Source: Cydia pomonella (lineage: Eukaryota; Arthropoda; Insecta; Lepidoptera; Tortricidae). From it: DNA of 64,000 nucleotides. Of this stretch, positions 35,534-45,699 are shown in pieces. The notes beneath the pieces were generated by a model that saw only the letters and a program-made list of their open reading frames with translations, did not search any database and was not told the origin of the DNA. The stretch is from contig NC_084725.1 in the NCBI RefSeq assembly GCF_033807575.1, positions 10,947,001-11,011,000 of the forward strand. The letters run 5' to 3'. The stretch's first letter is position 1, and each line of letters begins with the position of its first letter. A program made the translations under genes and the position numbers.

Positions 35534-36081
35534 ATATATTTACATTTAACAGATATTACTATAATTAACTTCCATAATCTAAACATAAATAATACTAAAC
35601 TTAAAAAACTTATACATAAACTTAAAAATAATAATAAAAACTATAAATAAACTTAAAATAAAGGTCCTATAAATAAAACACGTCCTCCAAGTCACTGCCG
35701 ATGGGCAGTGTGCCCAGAAGGCAGGCCGCATTGCCACGTTGAATGGCAATGCTAATGCGTTGAGCAAAATACTGGCCAGCCTTCTGGTCACCAGTGGCGT
35801 CTATAAGGCGCGCGGCTAAGTCCCTGTAAAGCCGGCGCGCGCTTGGCCCCCACGGCCCCAGCGTTTCGACCCCAAACGCCTCAAAAATATAACTACTGCC
35901 GAGGGTGGCATATTTGCGGCGTTTGAGGTCTTCTGCCATGGACGCGGCATGACCAGCATCATTTTTGGTGCCTGGAAGGTGAGACGGCGCGAGGGTGTCA
36001 ACGCATGTAGCATCCCAGACTAGCGGCCGTCCCATCCTCCAAGGCACCAACGTCATACCGTCGGGCCTCTTGCCATCGTCC
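35534..36081 (-). mobile_element. LINE-K 3' end, 5'-truncated, flanked by 13-bp target duplication
   Basis: Minus-strand frame from 36081 to 35667, including KRPDGMTLVPWRMGRPLVWD and CVDTLAP, through QYFAQRISIAIQRGNAACLL to a stop, then an AT-rich 3' UTR. The direct repeat ctagattttaagt flanks it (35521-35533 and 36082-36094), so this is a single target-primed insertion whose 5' end stopped inside the ORF. The PD ... D-x-TCVDT pattern recalls a nuclease-type domain at the C-terminus of some LINE proteins, but that is only a motif reading. Three other 3' fragments of the same family lie in the window. Confidence 0.85.
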
Positions 36082-36961
36082 CTAGATTTTAAGTGGCCTA
36101 ATTAAGCAGATCCATCAAGATATAATTTTGATCTCCCTAAAATAAAATAAAGTTGCTTAAAGCAGGTATTCAATGTCAATATAATTACCAACAACGTTTT
36201 TAACCTGTTTTAGCAATTTATCGCCGTATATGGTTTATTTATTTTGATATTGAAAAATAAAAATTCGTTGGGTAGAAGTACAACTTCCAGTAAAAAATCG
36301 GAATTTCCCGAAAAATGCGAGACACATGGTCACCCTACTTAACACTATCATTGACCAGCACTTAAAAAATGAATTTTATGCCCGTTATCCTGATCTATTA
36401 TGAACTTTCTACGTTCCGTTTCAAACAGTAAACATTCTAGTTATCTACCGCACTTAACCAAGCCCTTTTCATACAACAGCCTATCTTGTTCGAAAGCCAC
36501 TGTCGCTTAAGACCGTATGTGTGTGAGTGGGACAAAGCCATTAGTGCTATCTTCCCGACTCCCTCTATGGAGTGTGGAGTTTATTAACACTCAAACAATA
36601 ATCTAGACTCAAGTACTTAAGCTTAGGTTCTAAGCTTGCTGTGCATAAAAGGCTTTTTAAGGAGATAATAGCTTTTGAACTGCATTGTTCACATGTATAT
36701 GGTTTGACTATGAAGTGAGAAGATGCAATGTTAAGAGGAAAGCGGACGACTAATACAAATTAGTCCCCATTTTCATCTCTGAATATTAATAATATAAAAA
36801 ATATTTTTACGCAATTTTATGTATATTAACTACAGCTTTTCTTCGTTTAGTTTATTTCGATTGTTATAAAGGATAGGTGTCAATATTTAGGGAGGAAAAT
36901 AGGGACTAAGTTTGTATGTAGAAGCGGTTGTCCACGATCCGTTCAAAGCGACACTGGTTTA

Positions 36962-37037
36962 TATATAAAAAACCCTGTAGTGTTAAAAGAAGAGATCGGA
37001 ACATTTTACGGCTCAGGACTTCGCTACTCGACGACAG
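36962..37037 (+). promoter_or_regulatory. TATA box and short leader of alternative exon B
   Basis: TATATAAA lies at 36962-36969. Transcription would be expected about 30 bases downstream, which leaves a leader of roughly 40-50 nt with no ATG before the start at 37038. The contrast with the long uORF-bearing leader of exon A suggests different expression control of the two forms. The core promoter is inferred from sequence alone. Confidence 0.4.
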
Positions 37038-37080
37038 ATGGCGTTTGCTGTCAACGTATATATTGTGTTATGTTTACTAG
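37038..37080 (+). CDS. Alternative first coding exon B (second signal peptide) of the same gene
   Basis: The ATG at 37038 starts a second 14-codon signal-peptide-like stretch, MAFAVNVYIVLCLL, plus one G, ending at a donor (CTAG then gtacgt at 37081). Its coding length (43 nt) and phase (1) are identical to exon A at 24651. It would also join the acceptor at 53255 to give ...CLLA followed by DPLPGKHV. A TATA box (TATATAAA, 36962-36969) lies 69 nt before the ATG, and the short leader between them has no upstream ATG. This looks like a separate downstream promoter producing the same mature protein with a different signal peptide. It could instead be the first exon of another gene nested here. 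RNA evidence is not available to me. Confidence 0.55.
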
Positions 37081-37833
37081 GTACGTATGTAGCTTTTTTG
37101 TTGCATATTAAAGAAAACGTAACATTCAGAAATATATTTTTATAGACCGTATTTTTCATTAAAAAGTCGATAACAACTGTTAATTCATTTACATAAGTCG
37201 GTGGAAAACTTTTTAACGGTTTCGCCTAAAGTATAAGTATACCTTAAATTTCAAAATCCATCACCAAACTTCTCACAATTGCGCCCTAGGTCTATAGATA
37301 TCTATCTAGTATTTAAGTTTATTTGTTATTGTATAACACAACATGTTTTTGGATAGTAATTATATTGTATGCATTCCACAGTGCCTTAGTGTCTCACTGT
37401 AATACTGTGTAATCTGTTTGAATAAAAAATAAAAATAAAATAAAAAAATAAAATAATCTAGATAGAATACTTTTTACTTCATACCTCAGTAAAAGCTACA
37501 GTTTCAGGAAAAACAATGGATTTAAGATAGAGACACGTATATACTAAGTACCTACCATTAAGTATAACCTAATACATCACCGTACCGTTAAAAATAACCT
37601 TTTCCTTATTCTTAAAGATACTCGTAATTGTCATTCTTTCTCCGAGTGCCACTTAAGTAGCCCATTTAGAGAAAGGGGCCCTTCATGTTTGACAGGAACC
37701 GTGTTTTGAGGTCGAAAAGTGCCCTGGCATTATCGACCGCTTAGCCGTTGAACGTCAACGACGTGTAGATGACGATTTTTGACGTCAGTGTACACTGTAC
37801 AAGTTAGTGTTTATTTACATAGATATATGTGGT

Positions 37834-37959
37834 GGCCAGTAGGGCTAAGATGGTCGGCTCTTTATCATTTGTTACCATGCCTGTCACGTTCTAACATGTA
37901 TGTAAGCGCGAAAGTGACGGGCATAGTGACAAGTGATAAAAATGGAACCATGCTGCCAA
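37834..37959 (+). mobile_element. MITE, copy 1 (partner at 61.1 kb)
   Basis: Inner inverted arms 'atcatttgttaccatgcctg' and (reverse) 'atcacttgtcactatgcccg'. The same element in reverse is at 61131-61254. The similarity of the two translated frames reflects shared DNA, not a gene. Confidence 0.7.
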
Positions 37960-38334
37960 GCTTATCATAGAATTTGATGATTTAATGAATTGCCATTTTA
38001 GAAGTTCAATTCATGATATGGTTAGGTTAAGAGTTAATAATGTTGCCAACCGATCATTTCGTGAAATGGCCACATCATGAAATTATCCAATCTAAGATCT
38101 GGCCACGAGATACGCAAATGTACAAGTCAAGATTCATGTTATGTATGTGTTTTAAGCATGTCATTTTAAAATGACACCGTAACATAGTTTATATGGAAGT
38201 TGTTTTTTGACGGATTCATAAAAAAATATTTACGACATAATTTAATGTTTTTGAGATAGTTTCTATTGTAATATTCGTTTATCCAAAAACGACACTGAGG
38301 TCCTAAGAACATGAGTCGTAAGCGTAGGTGTCGC

Positions 38335-39075
38335 GTAACGTAAAACGCAGCGAGTACGAGACGCGCAGAGTTCTACGTAGTACACACGGATCGTCGCGTA
38401 ACGTAAAATGCAACGAGTACGAGACGCGCAGAGTTCTACACAGTACACACGGATCGCCGCGTAACGTAAAATGCAACGAGTACGAGACGCGCAGAGTTCT
38501 ACACAGTACACACGGATCGTCGCGTAACGTAAAATGCAACGAGTACGAGACGCGCAGAGTTCTACACAGTACACACGGATCGTCGCGTAACGTAAAATGC
38601 AACGAGTACGAGACGCGCAGAGTTCTACACAGTACACACGGATCGTCGCGTAACGTAAAATGCAACGAGTACGAGACGCGCAGAGTTCTACACAGTACAC
38701 ACGGATCGCCGCGTAACGTAAAATGCAACGAGTACGAGACGCGCAGAGTTCTACACAGTACACACGGATCGTCGCGTAACGTAAAATGCAACGAGTACGA
38801 GACGCGCAGAGTTCTACACAGTACACACGGATCGTCGCGTAACGTAAAATGCAACGAGTACGAGACGCGCAGAGTTCTACACAGTACACACGGATCGTCG
38901 CGTAACGTAAAATGCAACGAGTACGAGACGCGCAGAGTTCTACACAGTACACACGGATCGTCGCGTAACGTAAAATGCAACGAGTACGAGACGCGCAGAG
39001 TTCTACACAGTACACACGAATCGTGGCGTAACGTAAAACGCAACGAGCTCTACGCACGGATCGTCGCGTAGACGA
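38335..39075. repeat. 63-bp tandem satellite, 11 full units plus part
   Basis: The period is exactly 63 bp: unit starts at 38335, 38398, 38461 and so on to 39028, the last one partial. Inner units are almost identical. The first unit and the ends are diverged. Units starting at 38398 and 38650 share a C in gatcgCcg where the others have T. Because 63 is a multiple of 3, long open frames (up to 278 codons) appear on both strands with a 21-residue repeat; these are not taken as genes. The flanks match the transposon remnant at 33.7 kb. Confidence 0.95.
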
Positions 39076-39641
39076 ATCGTTTTGTACGTGAAATCGCATT
39101 ATTTGAAATCATGGCGTCTCAATTCTCGCCCGTGACCGTGGCAGCATTTTCTATGAATATTAGTCTATAAAAATAAAATTATTATATAGCAAACAGGACG
39201 GGTTGTCCAGTTTGCTTTTGACGTTTTTTCTACTCAACAATTAAAGTCCGTTACTATATATGCTCTGACTCCTTATCATTAGGGTGAGATTACAGCACTG
39301 ACAGCGTACCTACCCCATAGCACTAATTAAAATTATAAAAGTATCCATGACACACTTTCAAAGGTTTTTGGAGTTAATTTACGACTATTTTGGCATTTCA
39401 ATGAAGGTAAATTCAAGAAACGAGACGTACAAAGGCAAGAGTGCTTTCATACGCAAAATCTGAAGCAATAAAAACTAAGACATTCGTATAAAATTCATGT
39501 GCGTCATTCCATTCGCTTACAAAATCAGTGCGAGTCAGTCTCAGTCGCTATAATACTAGCAAAAACGGTGTTCGGTGACTTATGGCTTGTTTTTTCATCC
39601 CTTAGCCAAATTATATGCGGTGGATATTTACGTCATACTGT

Positions 39642-39769
39642 TTAACCCTTTACCAGGCTGACAGTTCAAAAATGACAATCGAATGTCAGTCTTACTCAAC
39701 GAAAATAGAACACATGTTTGAAGAGCCGCATGTGGGAAATATATATCCCTTAGCCTGGTAAATGGTTAA
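39642..39769. mobile_element. piggyBac-like MITE with TTAA ends
   Basis: TTAA at both edges (39642-39645 and 39766-39769), with inverted ends ccctttaccaggct / agcctggtaaatgg. TTAA target duplication is the mark of the piggyBac superfamily. Confidence 0.75.
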
Positions 39770-40177
39770 CTTTTACTTTAGAATCGCGAAAAAACTCTTT
39801 CTCTAAAAATCCTCCATATGTAATCAGCCAATTATTTTGTCACGATCTCAGCCATCTCAGCATGGTTCTAAAAGGTTTATTAGTAAAACTCTAATATTAT
39901 TAGTAAACCTGTGACTTAAAATGATTTTTAACTTTTTTTTCGTAAAACCTAGTTTTTGCAAAGTGTTATTTGACACTACGCACCATAATGGCATCATTGC
40001 CATCAAAGAAACGTTTCGCATTAAGTAACAATACGAAGATGTTTTTAATTAATTGGTTTTAACTCTGAAACTAGGCGAATTCCAGAAAAAAAATTACATT
40101 TCGATGTCAAAATATTCACTGTTCAAATCTTTCAGCTTCCTCGTGTTTCTAGTGAAAAGCAAATTCACTACGCGATG

Positions 40178-41058
40178 CATTGCTCAGCAGTACCTATGTC
40201 GGATGTCACGTAGACGGGGTGTGTGTTAATAACCTCAGCTACGCGGATGATATGGTGCTGCTGAGCCCCTCGGTTGGTGCACTGCAGAGATTGGTGAAGA
40301 CATGTGAATCATATGCAGTTGCCCATGGGTTGAGGTACAATACCTCGAAAAGCGAGGTAATGCAATTTAAAGCCGGACCAAAATCATACAAAATGACACC
40401 TGTTACCCTTTGTGGTACCGCTTTAAAAGTTGTACAGAAGTTTAAGTACCTTGGCCACTGGGTAACAGAAAACATGTCAGATAATGATGACATGGAGAGG
40501 GAGCGCAGGGCGTTGTGTGTTCGTAGTAACATGCTGGCCCGCAGATTTGCTCGTTGTAGTACTGAAGTGAAGTTAACGCTTTTTAAAGCATACTGCCAAA
40601 CATTCTACACGTGCAATCTGTGGGTCAATTTCACGCAGCGGGCATACAACGCACTGCGCGTGCAATACAATAACGCGTTTAGAGTGCTGTTTGGGCTGCC
40701 GCGTTACTGCAGTGCGTCAACTATGTTTGCTGAGGCGCACACTGATAGTTTTGACGCAATAGTTAGAAAGCGGTGTGCGTCATTACTAAACCGTCTTCGC
40801 AGTAGCCCAAACAGTATTCTAAGCGTGCTGGCGCAGCGCTGGGACTCGCCTTTGTTCGCGCGCTGGGTACGGCTGCACGCGCCGCCGCTCGCCGCACCGC
40901 GCCGCTTTTAATTAATGTTTATTATTATTTTTATTTTTGTTTGTTGTTATAGGTGTCACTAACATAGATTTATAAGTTTTACTGTGCTATGTACTAACAC
41001 TAATATGGATTGTATTATTCGAATTAAAATATTGAATTGAATTGAAAAAAAAATTGAT
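40178..41058 (+). mobile_element. LINE fragment with reverse-transcriptase YADD motif and 3' UTR
   Basis: The frame 40180-40911 (243 codons) begins in GCHVDGVCVNNLSYADD, the catalytic palm motif of a reverse transcriptase, and continues through the thumb-like region (KFKYLGHWVTENMSDND) to a Pro/Arg-rich end. The rest of the ORF upstream is missing (5' truncation). A 3' UTR of about 145 bp ends in an attgaattgaattg repeat plus A's. Similar 3' tails occur at 22.1 and 61.6 kb. The clade is not certain. Confidence 0.88.
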
Positions 41059-41879
41059 GGAATGAGCGCGGGTTTCGGGAAGCAATCAAGCATCGCATTT
41101 TTAAATTTTATTGTTTAACGATGCGTCACCAAAATTTTTAGCGTTGTCTTGGCCATAAGAAGTTCGATACGTATACCGCATATGTTAACGACACCAATCA
41201 TGGGACATTTAAGAGAAAATTTGGAGTATTTTTGATATTTCACCGACGTCCATATAATGTTTACCGCTTTATGCTTTAAAAATTGAATGTCCAATTTGTC
41301 TTGTATGTTTTCTATGTATTAAATGAAAGCTACTGCAACTGGTTCCAATATTATTAACCAACTAAAACTATGGTTTTTTGCTCCAGTCATGGGATGTATG
41401 GCGCTATTAATTTTCAAACTAACAAATATCAATGAAAAATGAAACTTAAGCAGCTCTTTGGCTCTTGTTTATGGTAAAATGTTGCCAGCGATTAAAAACT
41501 CATGGTAAAAACTTGTTTTACAAGATTTGTCCATACCATCCCATTACTGGTGCCTGTTCCATTATAGGGGTGTTTACTATAGGTCAATTTAAAATAGCGG
41601 TTAACGTTACTCCGAGCTTACATAACCTATGGTAATACATTGGCAGTTTTTCCACCTTTTTCGTCTGTTACTTTCCTATAAATATTTAATGGTTTCGGAG
41701 ATGCGTATCCTTTTATGAAGGTCATATGTGTTTTGGGATTCAGTAGCAGCGCTTAGGCTCTTTTGAGATGGAAGAGGTCAAGGGCAGAGCTTAGCTTTGC
41801 TATTTATGAGTCCTTATGAGGCGTGGTTCGCCTGTTTTATTCATATGTCTTGGAATCTAAATCGATTTAAAGAGCAGGG

Positions 41880-41995
41880 TGTTTATGGGATAAGATTGTC
41901 TCGAAGAGGTCGCTTTTTAGTGATGAGGCCGCCTGTTGTAGTACCAGACCAGACATATATGTTACTTGAATTTTCATTTCCATGTTGTTAGCCTT
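41880..41995 (+). mobile_element. RTE-type LINE 3' UTR, degraded
   Basis: Contains 'tctcgaagaggtcgctttt' and 'gatgaggccgcctgttgta', like 1051-1188 but without a clean tail. Confidence 0.45.
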
Positions 41996-43412
41996 TGTAG
42001 CCCGTGTGACTTCTTAACAAATCCAATTTATAAAGTATGTATCGGTAACCTGACACTAAATAGGACCACACATCGGCTAGTGAAGTTTAAAACATAACCC
42101 CTTTATCATCAGTCGGCAAACGACTGATTGAATAGGGGAGAAAAAAAACGGAACTCTCAATTAGTGTGGCCAGACTTGCAATTGACATAATTGAAAATAA
42201 ATGGTCGACTGTGAACTTTGCTTTCTTCGGTTTAAAAATTGTGAGCCCTTGGTATTCATTTGATGTTGTGTACAGTGTTATTTTGTATGATTTTTTTTTA
42301 TGGATAGGCAGGCGTTTGACCGCGATCTCACCTGATGGTAAGTGATGATGCGGTGGAGCACTTACCTATGAGATACCTATTTACTCTAGCCGTGAAGAAC
42401 CAGATTGACTCATGCGGAATTCCACTCCTTGGCAGTTTAATTAGGAATGTGTGTGAATATTGTGTTTTCAGCGTTCATGTGTATGTATGTGAGCTTCATT
42501 ATTCCACCATAACTTCTGAATGCCTTTACCGATTTAGATGTATGATGTATCATTATAATCCTTAGGCCATCCCGGGTAAAATATCTTTTAAATGAAAAAA
42601 AAAACTACATGAAGGTTGAACGACTCCAATTGAATTAAAATATGCAGGTACAGTCACGATCCTAAATGAGCATTAACTTTTGCGTTTGCTGTTTATGGCC
42701 ATGACTGAAACTTATAATCTAATTTACATTAATTAAGTGGAGTAACTAACATATCTAAAAAATAATTTTAGCTATTCGCTTCGCTTTTAACTGCAGTCGT
42801 GTTAATAAAAAAATATAGATAACGAACACGATGATTCGTTACATATATGATGATCTGACGTTGTATTGTATTTAGCGTTGGGCGTCACGGTCTTAGTGAT
42901 GGAATATAATTAAGTTAAGAGACTCAGTTTGAACACGACTGCTTTTTTCGGGTTATTTCTATCTTTTCTTACCAGATTGCCACCTGGTAACAGCTGAGAT
43001 TTTTTTCTTTTCTAACTTCAGATCATTTACAGTCCTCATAAGCTAGGTAAATGACAGTTACAATACATGAAAAATAGGCATTAACAACAAACAACAGGCA
43101 TTATTTCAGAATTTGAATTGATTAGTTTTTGTGTGTTTTAAAGGAAATCTCGCTTTTTTACATACAACATACTTATAGGTACGATACGATAAGTAACATG
43201 AAACGAACTTATTTTACTATAATGAATTAGTGAGGTAGAATTTTTTTGTAACTTAAAAGTTAAAGCAGTTTTCTTATATCCACCGAACCGTTTTCTATAC
43301 AGTTTCTAATTTCCAAGGACTTCAAAAATCTAACGTCGTTTTATTACTGAAACCACAAATCGAGGTATTGATGATTCACCAGCGATTGCTGGTTGTAGGT
43401 ATATTCCCGAAG

Positions 43413-43737
43413 TTTACATGACGCAGGCGAGTCGAACGATCACATTGTTGTAAGTTTCTACTCTAGTTCTCATCTTTGTGACTGTACCGTCAAATCACCC
43501 AAAAATAGTTCAAACGCTCGCAACTATGGTTCAAAATGAACTCGAATATCTTCTTTCAGGTGTGACTTTTATTTGATTTACACGACGCAGGCGATTCGAA
43601 CTATCACATTGTTGTAAGTTTCTACTCTAGTTCTCATCTTTATGACTGTACCGTCAAATCGCCCCAAAATAGTTCAAACGCTCGCAACTATTGTTCAAAA
43701 TGGACTCGAATATCTTCTTTCAGGTGTGACTTTTATT
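43413..43737. repeat. Tandem duplication, 2 x 164 bp
   Basis: Two copies at a spacing of 164 bp ('taagtttctactctagttct' at 43451 and 43615; 'tgtgacttttatt' at 43561 and 43725), with a handful of differences. No coding seen. Confidence 0.85.
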
Positions 43738-43744
43738 ATTTTTA

Positions 43745-43965
43745 TTAAAACCAATAACACATTTAAATAATAACAAACTTAGAATAAAATGTAACCTAAA
43801 ATTAAAACTACCTACAAAACTAAAATTAAAACAAAAAAAAAACATAACATGAGTGACCTAGCCCAATATGTTTATATTAAGCTAGATCACCCAGGTCAGA
43901 TCCCTGTGGAAGGGTTCCCATAAGGCTGGCTGCATTCCCCCTTTTTTATTGGCATTACAAAGAAG
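43745..43965 (-). mobile_element. LINE-K 3' fragment with 3' UTR
   Basis: The minus-strand frame reads KRGNAASLMGTLPQGSDLGD then a stop shortly after, matching the C-terminus of the copy at 35.5 kb (GNAACLLGTLPIGSDLEDV). An AT-rich 3' UTR follows towards 43745. An in-frame stop lies just upstream of the match. Confidence 0.7.
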
Positions 43966-44224
43966 TAAACGATTTTGACGTGTTTTTTATTGAAAAACAC
44001 TTTTGAAAAATAAGTCACGGCAATCGTAACAATTATAAATCATATACGATCATTAACATTCTTGTTTCTTGTGCTTTCATAAGCAATAGATATAAAAAAA
44101 AAGGTTTCAGTAAAAAGACATGTCAAGATTGTTCTCGTAAGTACGTACATACTATACCATCAATGAATTTTTATCTGACAAAAACTTTGCCCGTGACCAA
44201 AAGTATCCCTTCTATTAATTTATT

Positions 44225-44440
44225 TTATGTGACATAATTTCAATGTATCCGAATGTCAAATTAATGTGCTATAATGTAAATATATAATAGGTTCTAAGCT
44301 ATCTAGATAATAAGTTAGCTATAAGACTAAATATTTGTACACCTATATGGTAGATCACAGAGTACTATATCATTTCACTGTCATCTGTATTATAACCTGT
44401 GTTTCACAAATAAAATATTACTTACTTACTTACTTACTAA
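44225..44440 (+). mobile_element. LINE 3' UTR with (ctta)n tail
   Basis: AT-rich segment ending 'cctgtgtttcacaaataaaa' and a ttacttacttacttac tail (44417-44437), the form of a LINE 3' end. No coding part remains. Confidence 0.45.
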
Positions 44441-44846
44441 GACCCAAGGCAATTTTTGCGCTTTTGAAATTAGAACTTTCTTTTATCTGTATAAGAATTC
44501 AAATTCGAATTGAATTTATACTTGTAAGAACTAGTACGCGGGACGAAGATAAACTAGTTCATCTGAATTTTCGACTCGGTAAGTCGGTATGCATTCGAAA
44601 GAACACAAATCGATGCTAACCGCAAAATTATACCTGAGTCATATTCACAGGCCTGCGAATTGAGTTTTTACCTGCTACCTACATTAGCAGGGAATTTACG
44701 GAGAAACGGGTTTCTGGCACAAAGGATGTTTCCGACAACCGACACAGATTGTACTGCAAGCGATAATATAAACTCTTTCTAAATAGTTTCTATCTGTCGT
44801 CGAATGATGGTCCCTAAGAGGCTATGACAGTTCACTTTTATTTGGA

Positions 44847-45092
44847 GTCTCTTCTTCTTCCTCGCGTTGTCCCGGCATTTTGCCACGGCTCATGGGAGCC
44901 TGGGGTCCGCTTGACAACTTATCCTAAGATTTGGCGTAGGCACTAGTTTTTACGAAAGCGACTGCCATCTGACCTTTCAACCCAAATGATATTGCGCACA
45001 TAAGTTCCGAAAAACTCATTGGTACGAGCCGGGGTTTGAATTGAACCCGCGACCTCCGGATTGCAAGTCGCACGCTCTTACCGCTAGGCCAC
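44847..45092 (-). mobile_element. SINE-A with internal deletion (left half of a head-to-head pair)
   Basis: Minus-strand SINE-A with tail (tcttcttcctcgcg) on the left and tRNA head at 45050-45092. Between tail and core about 90 bp are missing compared with 8486-8819 (junction near 44982). Confidence 0.8.
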
Positions 45093-45325
45093 CAATATCT
45101 ATTGATATTTACCAGTCGCTTTTCGGTGAAGGAAAACATCGTAAGGAAACCGGACTAATCCTAATAAGGCCTAGTTTACCCTCTGGGTTGGAAGGTCAGA
45201 TGGCAGTCGCTTTCGTAAAAACTAGTGCCTACACCGCTTTTTGGGATTAGTTGCCAAGCGGACCCCAGGCTCCCATGTGCCGTGGCAAAATACCGGGACT
45301 ACGCGAGGATGATGATGATGTAACA
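45093..45325 (+). mobile_element. SINE-A, 5'-truncated (right half of a head-to-head pair)
   Basis: Plus-strand SINE-A starting in the core (gatatttaccagtcgctttt) and running through tail A to gaggatgatgatgatg. It faces the minus-strand copy 44847-45092 head to head. Confidence 0.8.
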
Positions 45326-45699
45326 TTAAGGTAATAAAATTACGGTAAAAGCATCTATTATTTATTTAAAATTAAATAAACCCAACCAAAGAGAACATGA
45401 CCAAAACATGTTTTCCCATCATATGTAAGAAGCACTCAAAGCTTTTCAATTCATAGAATATTTCAATGTTTTTGTTCTTAAAAACCACAGGCATATAAAA
45501 CAAAACATACTCGTGTTCAGAAACCGAATAAAGGAATAATAATGGAACTCCTAATTACAGATACACGTGGATTGAAATGGAATCTCGTCTTATTTCTGCC
45601 TCGAAGCGTGATTCCATTAGCTAAAATGTATCGGCATCGGTTACACACATTCCAAACGATCTTCAAAAACGGATGCAATGTTGCCAAGGGTATTATTCT

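Larger units (their letters stand above)
24694..36961 (+). other. Intron of the A form, first part (exon A to promoter B)
   Basis: About 12 kb between the exon A donor (gtaagt) and promoter B. It holds a repeat G copy (25.9 kb), a SINE-C (27.8 kb), MITEs (27.2, 29.3, 29.7, 34.9 kb), a nested DNA element and SINE (32.0-32.6 kb), LINE-K fragments (33.2 and 35.5 kb) and a transposon with a satellite monomer (33.7-34.0 kb), all listed separately. A 12-nt-arm hairpin sits at 26179-26212. A GGATCC-rich patch lies at about 34995-35050. I see nothing supportable in 24700-25920, 26515-26970, 28010-29280, 29860-32020, 34040-34880 or 36095-36955. Confidence 0.4.

Noticed and set aside
38263..39099. Long open frames (246-278 codons) on both strands with 21-residue repeats
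   Set aside because: They result from the 63-bp satellite, whose period is a multiple of three and has no stops in several frames. There is no splice or start context and no known domain.
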